A DNA stretch of 64,000 bases from Hymenobacter cellulosivorans. Its GTDB lineage: Bacteria > Bacteroidota > Bacteroidia > Cytophagales > Hymenobacteraceae. A program made the translations under genes and the position numbers. Positions within the stretch are counted from its first letter, which is position 1, and each line of letters begins with the position of its first letter. The notes under the pieces are model-generated. The model was not told the DNA's origin. It saw nothing but the letters and a program-made list of their open reading frames with translations, and searched no databases. The stretch covers positions 806,001 to 870,000 of the forward strand of contig NZ_CP095049.1 of NCBI RefSeq assembly GCF_022919135.1, in the 5' to 3' direction. Below, one piece after another: positions 52,703-61,866 of the stretch.

Positions 52703-53307
52703 GCTGGCTCCCGGTCTTCTTTTTGGTTGAGGGTGATTTTGCTCCAGCCGGGCACGTCGGCCATGCCCACGTAGCCGATTTCTTCCTGGGCCAGGGGGTG
52801 GGCGTAGTAGTTTTCGGTCAGTTCGGCCAGCAGCTCCTCGAAGAAGCGGTTAGCCGACAGCGTATCCCAGAGTGGGCCCGGCGCGGTTTCGTTTTGCACG
52901 GCTTGCAGTACAGCGTCCTGCTGCAGGCCCGTCAGCTCCTCAAACGGGGCCCCGAATATAACCCGGGCGCTTTCCCGGATGCCACCCAGCCCCAGGCGGT
53001 AGGCTTCCCGATCGGGAGGCAGCACGTCGTAGCGCCAGCCATCGGAGCCGCCCGTGAGCAGGCGCTGGTCGATAGCCGGGGCCAGCTCGATGGGCGAGTC
53101 CCGGTCGGGCTGGGGAAACAGGCGGGCCGCCACCATGCGCAGCAGCTCGTAGGTAGCCGCATCAAAAAACTGGGGCTCGTAGTCGGGCGCGTCGAGGCGG
53201 GCCTGCAGGGCCGTACGCGTGGCTTCGGTCACAAGGTCGGTGGCCAGCAGGGCACGTACGGTGCCTGCGGGGTAAGCAGAAGAAGCCATATCGGGAAGGA
53301 AAGCCAT
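52690..53307 (-). CDS. Gluconate 2-dehydrogenase subunit 3 family protein
   Basis: 205 residues (199 if the ATG at 53289 is used). YELLRMVAARLFPQPDRDSP and the later ESARVIFGAPFEELTGLQQD segment are typical of the small subunit of GMC-type dehydrogenases. The C-terminal half holds LWDTLSANRFFEELLAELTE and YYAHPLAQEEIGYVGM, also conserved in the family. It is probably needed for assembly or export of the GMC subunit encoded downstream. Stop (GTG AAT GAG TGA) is made of octamer-repeat sequence. Confidence 0.8.
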   Translation of the reverse strand: MAFLPDMASSAYPAGTVRALLATDLVTEATRTALQARLDAPDYEPQFFDAATYELLRMVAARLFPQPDRDSPIELAPAIDQRLLTGGSDGWRYDVLPPDREAYRLGLGGIRESARVIFGAPFEELTGLQQDAVLQAVQNETAPGPLWDTLSANRFFEELLAELTENYYAHPLAQEEIGYVGMADVPGWSKITLNQKEDREPAVNE

Positions 53308-53580
53308 AAAAGATACGTTACTGACGAGCTAAGCGCCCGGAAGGTTATTGCCGTTGAGCTTCAGGGCACCTGTTTAACCGGCCCAGCGGGGTTTTGTCCG
53401 GCCAATTGATAAAATAATCAATGCGTTATGTGAATACAACCCGCTTACGCAAGCCGGGCTTAGCAGGTAAACCCCCTCCTACTCCGTGAACCGCCTATAT
53501 AGCCCAAAAGCAACACTCCGCTGGGTTTTGTCTACCTTGAACAGGATTTAATACTCTCTGCCGAACCACACCTGTTGCGG

Positions 53581-56500
53581 ATGAAACACCTTCTCTACTC
53601 ACTGCTGGCCCTGGGGCTGGCGCACCCGGCGGCCGCCCAACTCAGCGGCCCCAAAACCATAGACCCGGCCGGCACGGGCCCCGACAACTACCCGTCCTTT
53701 ACGGCCGCCATTACGGCCCTGAATGCCGGCGGCGTGAGTGCTGACGGCGTGCTGTTTCAGGTAAAAAGCGGGGCCGTCTTTACCGAAATTGTCCCAGCCA
53801 TTACCGTCAGCGGTACGGCTACTGGCCGCATCATCTTCCTCAAGGACGGTACCGGCGCCAACCCCAGGCTGCAGGGCACCGGCACCGGTGCCACCGACGC
53901 CGGCCTGACCCTGGACGGGGCCGACTACGTGACCATCAATGGCATCGACGTAGCGGATGCGGCCACCAACACTACGGCCGCTCAGCAGCTGGAATACGGT
54001 TTCTGGCTGAAAAACGGGGCAACCAACAACCTGGTGCAGAACAGCACCGTGGACCTGAACCGGGCCAATGCCACCAAAACCTCCGGAGTGTTTTTGCAGG
54101 ACGGCAACAACAACCTGAACCGGTTTCTGTCGAACACCATCCAGGACTGCTTCTACGGCTACAACTTCGACGCGGGCAGCACCAACTTCGACAACGGCAA
54201 CGAAATCGGGATGCTGGCGGGTGGGGCGGCCAGCCGGGTGCTGACCATCGGCGCCGGCGCTGCCAACGTGCCCACGGGCATCGTATACGGCATTTACTTG
54301 CGCAGCCAGACGATGGCCAAAGTGGCTAATACCGAGGTTGCGGGGCTGACGGGCACCAGTTCGGTGTACGGTATCTACTCGACGGGCACTACTAATACCG
54401 TCGACATCTCCGACAACCGCGTGCACGCGCTGACGGCCACCAACAGCTCGGGCGCGGCCCAGGGCATTTACGTCAACAGCGGGGTGCTGCACACTATCTT
54501 CCGCAACTACACCTACGACATTGCCGCCACCGGCGCTACGGGCTTTGCCTCAGGCATGGACATCACGGCGGGCACGACCAACAACGTGTACAACAACTTC
54601 GTCTACGACATCCGGGCTCTGGCCAGCACGGCTGGCACCTCGGTGCGCGCCCTAAGTTTCCGGGGCGGCACCAACAACTACTGCTACCACAACACGGTAG
54701 TCCTGACCGGTGCGCCCACGGCCGCTACCAATAAGAGCGGGGCTTTCTTTGTATCGGGCACCACGCCGGTTGACTTACGCAACAATATCTTCGTCAACCT
54801 GATAACCCTGCCCAGCGGTGGCGGGGGTGTAGCGGCGGCCTTTTTCAAAAGTACTGCTGTGCTGACCAACTTAGCCGCGGCCTCGAACAACAACCTGTTC
54901 TATGCCGGCCCGCCCTCGGCCGAAAAGCCGATTTTCTATGGCGTCGCCACCACCCCGGCCGTCGACCAGACCCTGGCCCAGTACAAGCTGCGCGCCGCCC
55001 CGGCCGACCAGAGCGCCGTGACCGAGAACGTGCCCTTTATCAACCCGCTGACCGACCCGCATCTGCAGGCCGGAGCGGTTACCCAAGCCGAAAGCAGCGG
55101 CCAGAGCCTGGTAAACTCGCCGCTGCCCGTGCCCACCGACATCGATAACACCGCCCGCACCGTGGCCACTCCCGACCTGGGCGCCGATGAAGGCACCTTC
55201 CAGAGCGTAGACGTTTCGGGGCCCAGCATTGCTTACCAGCGCCTGCCTAACACGGCCAGCCCCGGCAACCGCAACTTGAGCGTGCTTATTTCTGACCCCA
55301 GCAGCGTGGCCTCCGGCACAGCTGGTCCGCGCCTGTACTACAAAAAGAAAACCGACGCCAACGTCTTTACCGAGCCCAACGATGCTACCGGCAACGGCTG
55401 GAAATGGGTAGCGCCCGGCGCGGCCTCCGGTGACAGCTACACCTTCACCCTCGACGTGACCAAGCTGCGCAGTGCGCCCGTCGCCGACGATTCTGTGCAG
55501 TACTTCTTGGTAGCTCAGGACCTGGCTGCTACCCCCAACGTGAGTGCCTCGCCCGGGGCTGGCTTTGCCGCTACTTCGGTGGCTAGCATTACCAGCGCCC
55601 CCACTAAGCCACATGCTTACCGCATACTGGGTTTGCTCAGCGGCATCAAAACCGTGGGCACTGCCGCTACTGCCGATTATCCCACGCTCACCGCGGCCGT
55701 AGCTGATTTGAACACCAAGGAGCTGGGCGGCCCCCTGACGCTGGTGCTGCAGGACGCTACTTACCCCACCGAAACCTACCCCCTGACGCTGAGCGCTAAC
55801 CCCGGCAGCAGCAGCGCCAACTCGATTACCATTCGGCCCGCCAGCCTGCGCGCCGTAACGCTGAGTGCCAACGCCCCTAGCCCGCTCTTTATCATTGATG
55901 CCAGCTACGTGACCCTGGAGGGCACATCGGCCGTCGGCAACAGTGGCAGCCTCGCGCTGACCAACGCCGGCACGGTCGCCAGCAGCAGCGGGGTATTCGT
56001 GACGGGCCGCGACGTGACCCTGCGTGGCCTCAGCATTCAGGGCAGCAGCTCGGCTACGGCCTACGGCGTGGCTTTCAGCGGCGCTACCAACGGCACCGTA
56101 CGGGGCTGCACCATCACCCGTACCAATACCGGCATTCAGGCCCAGGCCAACTGCGTCAACTTCACCGCCGCCGGCAATACCATCGGCAGCAGCACCGCCG
56201 CCGACAAGATTGGCACCAGCGGCATCGTGATTACGGCTACCCAGGGCTTTGCACTCACTGGCAACACCGTTGCCGGCGTGACGCGGGCCGCGAGCCCCTC
56301 CGTGGCCGGCATCGTGGTGGGCACTACGTCGGTTGATGGCGTTATTGCCTCCAACCAGATTCGGGACATCGTACACACCGGCACCGGCACTTCCGGCACC
56401 TACGGGGCCTACGGCATCCGCTTGTCGGCCTCTGGCGCAGCTGCCAACGTGTCCGTGGTGAACAACATGATTTCGGGCATTCTGAGCGCCGGCGACGACG

Positions 56501-57570
56501 GGGTTTCCTTTACGCCCCAGGGCGTGTACATAAGCACCGGCGGAGGCTATAAACTGGTTTTCAATACGATTCGCCTCACCGGCAACGTGATTTCGGGTAC
56601 CACGCCCATCACCGGCGCCGTTACCATTGCCAGCACCGTAAGCGACGTAACGCTGGTCAACAACATCCTGGTAAACCAGCAGACAGCCACGCCCAGCGGG
56701 GGCCGTACCTACGCCGTGTACGCGGCCGGTACCACTTCGCCCTTCACCCTGATTGACAACAACGCTTACTCGGTGCAAGGCACTACGGCCAAGCTGGCTT
56801 ACCTCAACGGGGCTGAGCACACCACGCTGGCCGCCCTGCGGGCCGTCACTACCCAAGACGCGAACAGCCTGCTGGCCAACCCGGTCTTCAGCCTGACCAC
56901 GGCCGGCGACCTGCACCTGGTAACGGACGCCAACTGCAACCTCGACGGCAAAGCCCGCCCCGTAGCCAGCGTGACGGCCGACATCGACAACAACGTGCGC
57001 AACACGAGCACGCCCGACATCGGGGCCGATGAATTTGCGGCTACGGCCCGCGTGGCTCCCACGGCTCCCAACAAATTCGGTGTGCAAAACCAGGCCATCC
57101 CCAGCCTGACGGCCACCACCGCCGCGGGTGGTACGGCCGTGTGGTATAATGATGCCGCCCTGACCCAGCGTCTGTTTGCCGGCCCCAGCTACGCCACCGG
57201 CCGCACGACTATGGGCACCTATACCTACTACGTGGTTGATTCGCTGAATGCCTGTGTGAGCCCGGCTACTTCCGTACGCCTCACCATCGTGGGTCCCGAC
57301 GCTACCGTAGCGGCCCTGCGCGACCTGAACGTTTCGTGCTTTCCCAACCCCGCCCACGGCCTGGTGACGCTGCGGGTAGAGGGCCCGGCCCGCACGATTT
57401 CGGCTGAGCTACTCGACGCCCTGGGCCGCCCGGTGCTAACCCAGCAGGTGCGCCACGATGCTCCCGCCACCCAGCACCCGCTCAAGCTGCAGGGCCTGGC
57501 CAAAGGCATCTATCTGCTCCGCCTCACCACTGAAGGCCAAACCACCGGCCGCCGGATTGTGGTAGAGTAA
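53581..57570 (+). CDS. Large right-handed beta-helix protein with T9SS sorting domain
   Basis: 1329 residues from the ATG at 53581 (MKHLLYSLLALGLAHPAAAQ). Two homologous blocks begin KTIDPAGTGPDNYPSFTAAI and KTVGTAATADYPTLTAAVAD and continue as parallel beta-helix turns rich in Asn, Thr and Gly (TNNLVQNSTVDL, NGTVRGCTITRTNTGI). Each block ends with an NPxF...ADIDNxxR...DIGADEF-type motif. An Ig-like domain (NKFGVQNQAIPSLTATT) and a T9SS C-terminal domain (CFPNPAHGLVTLRVEG) follow. Likely a secreted adhesin or a polysaccharide-binding or -cleaving protein; no catalytic residues are identified. Confidence 0.82.
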   Translation: MKHLLYSLLALGLAHPAAAQLSGPKTIDPAGTGPDNYPSFTAAITALNAGGVSADGVLFQVKSGAVFTEIVPAITVSGTATGRIIFLKDGTGANPRLQGTGTGATDAGLTLDGADYVTINGIDVADAATNTTAAQQLEYGFWLKNGATNNLVQNSTVDLNRANATKTSGVFLQDGNNNLNRFLSNTIQDCFYGYNFDAGSTNFDNGNEIGMLAGGAASRVLTIGAGAANVPTGIVYGIYLRSQTMAKVANTEVAGLTGTSSVYGIYSTGTTNTVDISDNRVHALTATNSSGAAQGIYVNSGVLHTIFRNYTYDIAATGATGFASGMDITAGTTNNVYNNFVYDIRALASTAGTSVRALSFRGGTNNYCYHNTVVLTGAPTAATNKSGAFFVSGTTPVDLRNNIFVNLITLPSGGGGVAAAFFKSTAVLTNLAAASNNNLFYAGPPSAEKPIFYGVATTPAVDQTLAQYKLRAAPADQSAVTENVPFINPLTDPHLQAGAVTQAESSGQSLVNSPLPVPTDIDNTARTVATPDLGADEGTFQSVDVSGPSIAYQRLPNTASPGNRNLSVLISDPSSVASGTAGPRLYYKKKTDANVFTEPNDATGNGWKWVAPGAASGDSYTFTLDVTKLRSAPVADDSVQYFLVAQDLAATPNVSASPGAGFAATSVASITSAPTKPHAYRILGLLSGIKTVGTAATADYPTLTAAVADLNTKELGGPLTLVLQDATYPTETYPLTLSANPGSSSANSITIRPASLRAVTLSANAPSPLFIIDASYVTLEGTSAVGNSGSLALTNAGTVASSSGVFVTGRDVTLRGLSIQGSSSATAYGVAFSGATNGTVRGCTITRTNTGIQAQANCVNFTAAGNTIGSSTAADKIGTSGIVITATQGFALTGNTVAGVTRAASPSVAGIVVGTTSVDGVIASNQIRDIVHTGTGTSGTYGAYGIRLSASGAAANVSVVNNMISGILSAGDDGVSFTPQGVYISTGGGYKLVFNTIRLTGNVISGTTPITGAVTIASTVSDVTLVNNILVNQQTATPSGGRTYAVYAAGTTSPFTLIDNNAYSVQGTTAKLAYLNGAEHTTLAALRAVTTQDANSLLANPVFSLTTAGDLHLVTDANCNLDGKARPVASVTADIDNNVRNTSTPDIGADEFAATARVAPTAPNKFGVQNQAIPSLTATTAAGGTAVWYNDAALTQRLFAGPSYATGRTTMGTYTYYVVDSLNACVSPATSVRLTIVGPDATVAALRDLNVSCFPNPAHGLVTLRVEGPARTISAELLDALGRPVLTQQVRHDAPATQHPLKLQGLAKGIYLLRLTTEGQTTGRRIVVE

Positions 57571-57590
57571 CCGCAGCGTAAGGTTTTCAT

Positions 57591-57635
57591 CAAACAAAGG
57601 CGGCGCTTCCGGTTCGGAAGCGCCGCCTTTGTTTG
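57591..57635 (+). terminator. Strong terminator after the beta-helix gene
   Basis: CAAACAAAGGCGGCGCTTCC and its exact complement surround a 5-nt loop, making a 20-bp perfect stem. Confidence 0.85.
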
Positions 57636-57755
57636 ATAAGCCTTCTCTTATTTCATCCTACGCAAAGCGTATGTCAAATGAAGGATGACACAGATTCAAC
57701 AACGACGCAGTCAAGATTCCTCGCTCTGCTTGGAATCACGCTCGGCTGTTGCTAC

Positions 57756-58688
57756 CTACTGGTCGCTGGAGAGCTTGCCGCCGGTGACGTGCACCAGACT
57801 GCCGGTCATGAAGGAGCCGTCCTGGGAAGCCAGCAGCACGTAAGCTGGGGCCAGTTCCTCGGGCTGACCGGGCCGCTGCAAAGCCACTTCGTAGCCAAAC
57901 TTCTCGATTTCCTCGGCGGGCATGGTAGCCGGAATGTTGGGCGTCCAGACCGGGCCGGGCACCACACAGTTGACCCGGATGTTCCGCTCGCCCAGGTGAG
58001 TGGCCAGGCTCTTAGTGAAGGCGTGAATGGCTGATTTGGTAGCGGTGTAATCAATCAGCAGTGGGTTGCCGGTGAGGCCCACGATGCTGCCGGTGTTGAT
58101 GATAGAGTCGCCGGCCTGCAGGTGGGGCAACGCCGATTGGGCCATCCAGATATAGCCCAGGATGTTGGTATCGAAGGTGCGCCGGATCTGTTCCTCGGGA
58201 ATGTCTTCGAACTTCTCCTGGGCCATTTGGAAGGCGGCATTGTTAACCAGAATATTAAGCCCCCCCAGCTCAGCCAGGGTGCGGCGTACGGCCTGCCGGC
58301 ACTGTTCCGGGTCGCGTACGTCGAGCTTGAGCAGAATGCAGCGGCGCTTACGCTTTTCCACCTGGCGCTTAGTTTCCTCGGCGTCCACGTCGTTTTCGTT
58401 GTAGAGCACGGCCACGTCGGCGCCTTCCAGGGCAAAGGCAATGGCTACGGCCCGCCCGATGCCAGAATCGGCGCCGGTGATGAGGGCAATTTTACCTTCC
58501 AGCTTGCCGGCGGCTTTGTAGTTGGCAAAGTCGGTGTCGGGCTGCTGCTGCATATCGGCCTGCTTGGCCGGGTAGGGCAGCTTTTCAGCTTTCATGTCCT
58601 TGGCCGTGGGGCGTTTTTCGGGCTTGGGCGCGGCGGTTTTCTTTGGGGCAGGGGCTTTGGCGGTGGCCGGTGCTTTTTTGGCAGCCAT
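57756..58688 (-). CDS. SDR oxidoreductase with basic N-terminal tail (general-stress type)
   Basis: 310 residues from the ATG at 58688. The first 45 residues are Lys/Ala/Pro-rich (KKAPATAKAPAPKKTAAPKP), followed by LPYPAKQADMQQQPD, an N-terminal extension common in YghA/YhdF-type SDRs. The Rossmann motif is GADSGIG, NNAAFQ follows, and YTATK holds the catalytic Tyr/Lys. NAD(P)H-dependent, probably stress-related. The histone-H1-like tail is unusual and could bind nucleic acid or another protein. Confidence 0.85.
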   Translation of the reverse strand: MAAKKAPATAKAPAPKKTAAPKPEKRPTAKDMKAEKLPYPAKQADMQQQPDTDFANYKAAGKLEGKIALITGADSGIGRAVAIAFALEGADVAVLYNENDVDAEETKRQVEKRKRRCILLKLDVRDPEQCRQAVRRTLAELGGLNILVNNAAFQMAQEKFEDIPEEQIRRTFDTNILGYIWMAQSALPHLQAGDSIINTGSIVGLTGNPLLIDYTATKSAIHAFTKSLATHLGERNIRVNCVVPGPVWTPNIPATMPAEEIEKFGYEVALQRPGQPEELAPAYVLLASQDGSFMTGSLVHVTGGKLSSDQ

Positions 58689-58776
58689 AGTGCAGAGCAT
58701 AAGGAGTTAGAGCTTAGACTTACGTAAAACCGGCCGAATGGTCGAGTTACGCCCCCAGCCTTGCGCTCTGCCTCGG

Positions 58777-58807
58777 TTGCAGGCCCCACCGAATCCGGAT
58801 ACTTTTG
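58777..58807 (+). promoter_or_regulatory. Bacteroidota promoter (TTG-N20-TACTTTTG)
   Basis: TTG at 58777-58779 and TACTTTTG at 58800-58807 are separated by 20 nt, the ideal spacing. The membrane-protein gene starts 56 nt downstream. Confidence 0.7.
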
Positions 58808-58862
58808 CCGGGTTGGCTTCAGGCTGTAGTGTCGCGCGGCTGCTTCTTTCATCACCTTGCCC

Positions 58863-60554
58863 ATGACTCAGAAAGTTTCCTGGCCGCTGCTCAACCGCCT
58901 GGCTTTCGGGCTGGCCGTGCTGCTGCGCTGGGCCCACGAGCTGGCTATGCCCCAGCTCACGCGCGACATGCAGACCCAAACGGAAAGCGCCGTGAACCTG
59001 CTGCGGGGCCACGGCGTGAGCGTGGCGCGCGTGAATTGGCAAGACCTTTCCCAGCCCATTTTCGAGCCCCTGAACCTGTGGCCGCCCGGCTACGCCTGGC
59101 TGATGGCCGGTTTGCTGCAGATTTCGCCGAGCGTGCTGCTGGCTACCCAGCTCATGCACTGGGCGGGGCTGTTGGGTTTGCTGCTGGCCTGGTGGTATCT
59201 GCTCAAGCCCTTGCGCCCCAGCATGGTACCGTGGGCCCCGGCGGCCTTTTTCCTGTTCTGGGGCCTAAGCAATGCGCCGTTTCACCTGCTCTTCGGCACC
59301 GATCTGCTGGCGTTGGCACCTTACTGCGGCGGCCTGGCCCTGCTGCTCCACCTGCTCACCCGACCGGCGGCAGTTCGGCGGCAGTCGGCCGGCTACGCCG
59401 CGGCCCTGGCTATGAGCAGCCTGGGGTTTGCGGCCTGTTTAATGCGGTTTGCCTACTACCCCCTGGCTTTTTTCTTGCCGCTGGCCCTGCTGCTGTTTGG
59501 CTGGCGCTGGCGCCCTCCGCTGCGCCGCCCGGCCCTGGCAGCTTTGCTATGGCTGACGCTGCTGGTAGCCAGCCTGGTACTCTACCAAGCCCGTGTGGCC
59601 GGCGACGCGTACTACCTGACTCAGTTTTACACCCAACTAGCCACTGAGCCTGCCAACCGCGCCACGCTGGGCCTCTATTGGCATCATCTGCGTCTGTTCG
59701 ACCCGGTTTTTTACCACAGTCTCTTTTCCAACGAGCTGGACTTCAGCCGCCTGCCCCAGGGCCAGCTGGTACGAATGGGTGCCGTGTGGCTGGTTTCGGG
59801 CCTGGTGACGGTGCTGCTGGCCGTTGGGCTAAGCCGGGAGTGGCGGGCCGCTCGGCACCGGGGCCGAATCTGGCCCACGCGTCGCCTGCTGTTTTACGCT
59901 CTAGCCCTGGCTACGGCGCTGCTTAGCGCGGGGCTGCTGGTGGCCTTTTCGCTGCGTTACCCGGCCGCGCTGGTCGGCTGGTTTGCGAATGCCTACTGGA
60001 CGTACGTGGCCGACACGCGGTATTTTCTGCCGGTATTCATCAGCATCTCGGCGGTAGTACTGGTGTTGGTGCTGGCCCGTCCACCCCGGCTGCCGGCGCC
60101 GGTGCGGCTGCTGGGGCTGAGCGTGCTGGGCGCTTCGTTGCTGTTGTCGCTTGTCACCCGCGACCGGCGTACAATCCAGCTTGTGTTTCAGCAACCTAAC
60201 TTTTCCATCGACAAAGTGCCCGGCCAGCCCGCCGACGTGCGCCGCCTCGACTCGCTGCTGCGTACTGCCGGGGCGGGGCAACCGGTGCTGTTTGGGCGCA
60301 ACTACTACAACAAGCGCGTAGAAATAGCGGCCCGACTGGCCGGCCACCTCATCCTCGACGCCGACTCGCTGTTTGCTCACCAGCCTTTGCGCACCAGCCG
60401 GCCCGTGCTGATGTTGTTCGATTTGAACCCGAACGCCCCGGCTAGTCCGGCCGTGGTGGAGTTTCTGCGCCAGCACCGGGCCCAGCCCCAGCTCGGACTG
60501 CCAACCCTGGGTGCCCAGATTTTGCGCCTGGAAATCCGGCCGAAAAGCCCGTAG
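58863..60554 (+). CDS. Polytopic membrane protein, possible GT-C glycosyltransferase
   Basis: 563 residues from the ATG at 58863 (a TTG 6 nt upstream is also possible). About ten hydrophobic segments fill residues 40-420 (LGLLLAWWYLLKPL, FFLPLALLLFGWRW). Between the first two are a polar loop with QPIFEPLNLWPPGYAWLM, reminiscent of the acidic first loop of GT-C mannosyltransferases. The C-terminal 140 residues are soluble. I do not recognise a specific family. Terminator follows. Confidence 0.6.
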   Translation: MTQKVSWPLLNRLAFGLAVLLRWAHELAMPQLTRDMQTQTESAVNLLRGHGVSVARVNWQDLSQPIFEPLNLWPPGYAWLMAGLLQISPSVLLATQLMHWAGLLGLLLAWWYLLKPLRPSMVPWAPAAFFLFWGLSNAPFHLLFGTDLLALAPYCGGLALLLHLLTRPAAVRRQSAGYAAALAMSSLGFAACLMRFAYYPLAFFLPLALLLFGWRWRPPLRRPALAALLWLTLLVASLVLYQARVAGDAYYLTQFYTQLATEPANRATLGLYWHHLRLFDPVFYHSLFSNELDFSRLPQGQLVRMGAVWLVSGLVTVLLAVGLSREWRAARHRGRIWPTRRLLFYALALATALLSAGLLVAFSLRYPAALVGWFANAYWTYVADTRYFLPVFISISAVVLVLVLARPPRLPAPVRLLGLSVLGASLLLSLVTRDRRTIQLVFQQPNFSIDKVPGQPADVRRLDSLLRTAGAGQPVLFGRNYYNKRVEIAARLAGHLILDADSLFAHQPLRTSRPVLMLFDLNPNAPASPAVVEFLRQHRAQPQLGLPTLGAQILRLEIRPKSP

Positions 60555-60575
60555 CGGCTCAGGGTATAGCCATAC

Positions 60576-60610
60576 AAAAAGCCCGGCTGCATCACGCAGC
60601 CGGGCTTTTT
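60576..60610. terminator. Bidirectional terminator between convergent genes
   Basis: AAAAAGCCCGGCTGC and GCAGCCGGGCTTTTT form a perfect 15-bp stem with loop ATCAC. Confidence 0.85.
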
Positions 60611-60635
60611 GCAAAACGCGGATTAGTCCTGAGAA

Positions 60636-61754
60636 CTACTGGCCTACACCGGTTGGGGCCTCGGCCATCGTGGGGTAGTCGATGTAGCCGTCGTCGTCGC
60701 CGGCGTAGAATTTGGCCGGCTCGGGCGTGTTCAGGGCCGCGCCCTGCTCGAAGCGCTCTACCAAGTCGGGGTTGGCAATGAAGGGCACACCGAAGGCAAT
60801 CAGGTCGGCCTCGTTGTTGGCCAGCGCCTTCTCGGCCGTTTCGTGGGTATAGCCGCCGTTCAGGATAAAGGGACCGGTGAAGATCTTGCGCAGGTGAGCC
60901 GCTACCAGCTCCTGGCCGGGCTGCGGGGCCATGGGGTGGCCGGGCAGGGCCTCAATCACGTGCAGGTAAGCAAGGCCCAGCTTATTGAGCTGCTCGGCTA
61001 CGTAGCTGAACGTTTTTACGCGGTCCGAGTCGTTGATGCCGCCCATGGTGCCCGTGGGCGAAAGGCGAATACCGACCCGGTCGGCGCCGAAGACCTCGGC
61101 GGCGGCCTGCACTACTTCCAGGGCAAATCGGGCGCGGTTTTCCACGCTGCCGCCGTACTCGTCGGTGCGCTGGTTGGAGCCATCCTGAATGAACTGGTCG
61201 ACCAGATAGCCGTTGGCGCCGTGAATTTCCACGCCGTCGAAGCCGGCTTCCTTGGCGTTGGCAGCGGCTTTGCGGAAGTCTTCTACCACGGCTTTCACCT
61301 CGGCCGTTTCCAGGGCCCGGGGCGTCGGAATTTCCTGCATCCCATTGATGGTGTAAGCCTGCACGCCGGTGGGCTGCACGGCCGACGGAGCTACGGGCAG
61401 CTCACCGTTGTGGAAATCGGGGTGGGAAATGCGGCCCACGTGCCAGAGCTGAATGAAAATCCGGCCCCCGGCGGCGTGCACGGCGTCGGTTACCTTGCGC
61501 CAGCCCGCTACTTGGGCTTCGGAATAGATACCGGGCGTGAAGATATAGCCCACGCCCTGGGGCGAAACCTGGGAGCCTTCACTGATGATAAGGCCGGCCG
61601 AGGCACGCTGCTCATAGTAGGTCACCGTCGAGTCGGTGGGCACGTTGCCTTCATTTTTGGCCCGGCTGCGGGTCATAGGCGCCATTACCAGGCGGTTGGG
61701 CAGCGTGAGGGCACCCATCTGGAAGGGCGAGAAGAGGTTGGAATCTTGGCTCAT
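60636..61754 (-). CDS. Old yellow enzyme family alkene reductase
   Basis: 372 residues. SPFQMGALTLPNRLVMAPMT is the FMN-binding start, IQLWHVGRISHPDF supplies the flavin contact region, and GFDGVEIHGANGYLVDQFI with RTDEYGGSVENRARF completes the pattern. FILNGGYTHETAEKAL and DLIAFGVPFIANPDLVERF lie near the phosphate-binding site. It reduces activated C=C bonds (enones, nitro compounds) with NAD(P)H. Stand-alone gene, cytoplasmic. Confidence 0.9.
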   Translation of the reverse strand: MSQDSNLFSPFQMGALTLPNRLVMAPMTRSRAKNEGNVPTDSTVTYYEQRASAGLIISEGSQVSPQGVGYIFTPGIYSEAQVAGWRKVTDAVHAAGGRIFIQLWHVGRISHPDFHNGELPVAPSAVQPTGVQAYTINGMQEIPTPRALETAEVKAVVEDFRKAAANAKEAGFDGVEIHGANGYLVDQFIQDGSNQRTDEYGGSVENRARFALEVVQAAAEVFGADRVGIRLSPTGTMGGINDSDRVKTFSYVAEQLNKLGLAYLHVIEALPGHPMAPQPGQELVAAHLRKIFTGPFILNGGYTHETAEKALANNEADLIAFGVPFIANPDLVERFEQGAALNTPEPAKFYAGDDDGYIDYPTMAEAPTGVGQ

Positions 61755-61866
61755 GGTTGAGAATCGTAACGTCGGAATACAGGAACCGGCGCTTAGGGCC
61801 GGCTGGTTGACGCTTCCAAACCAATGTAGCTACATAAATGTTTTCAGCCCTCCCTTTTATTGCTGC

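Noticed and set aside
54871..57357. Minus-strand open frame of over 800 codons opposite the beta-helix gene
   Set aside because: Composition is the mirror image of the Thr/Ala/Asn-rich repeat gene; no signal peptide or motif. The same applies to 29525-31615, 39608-41338 and 47174-48760.
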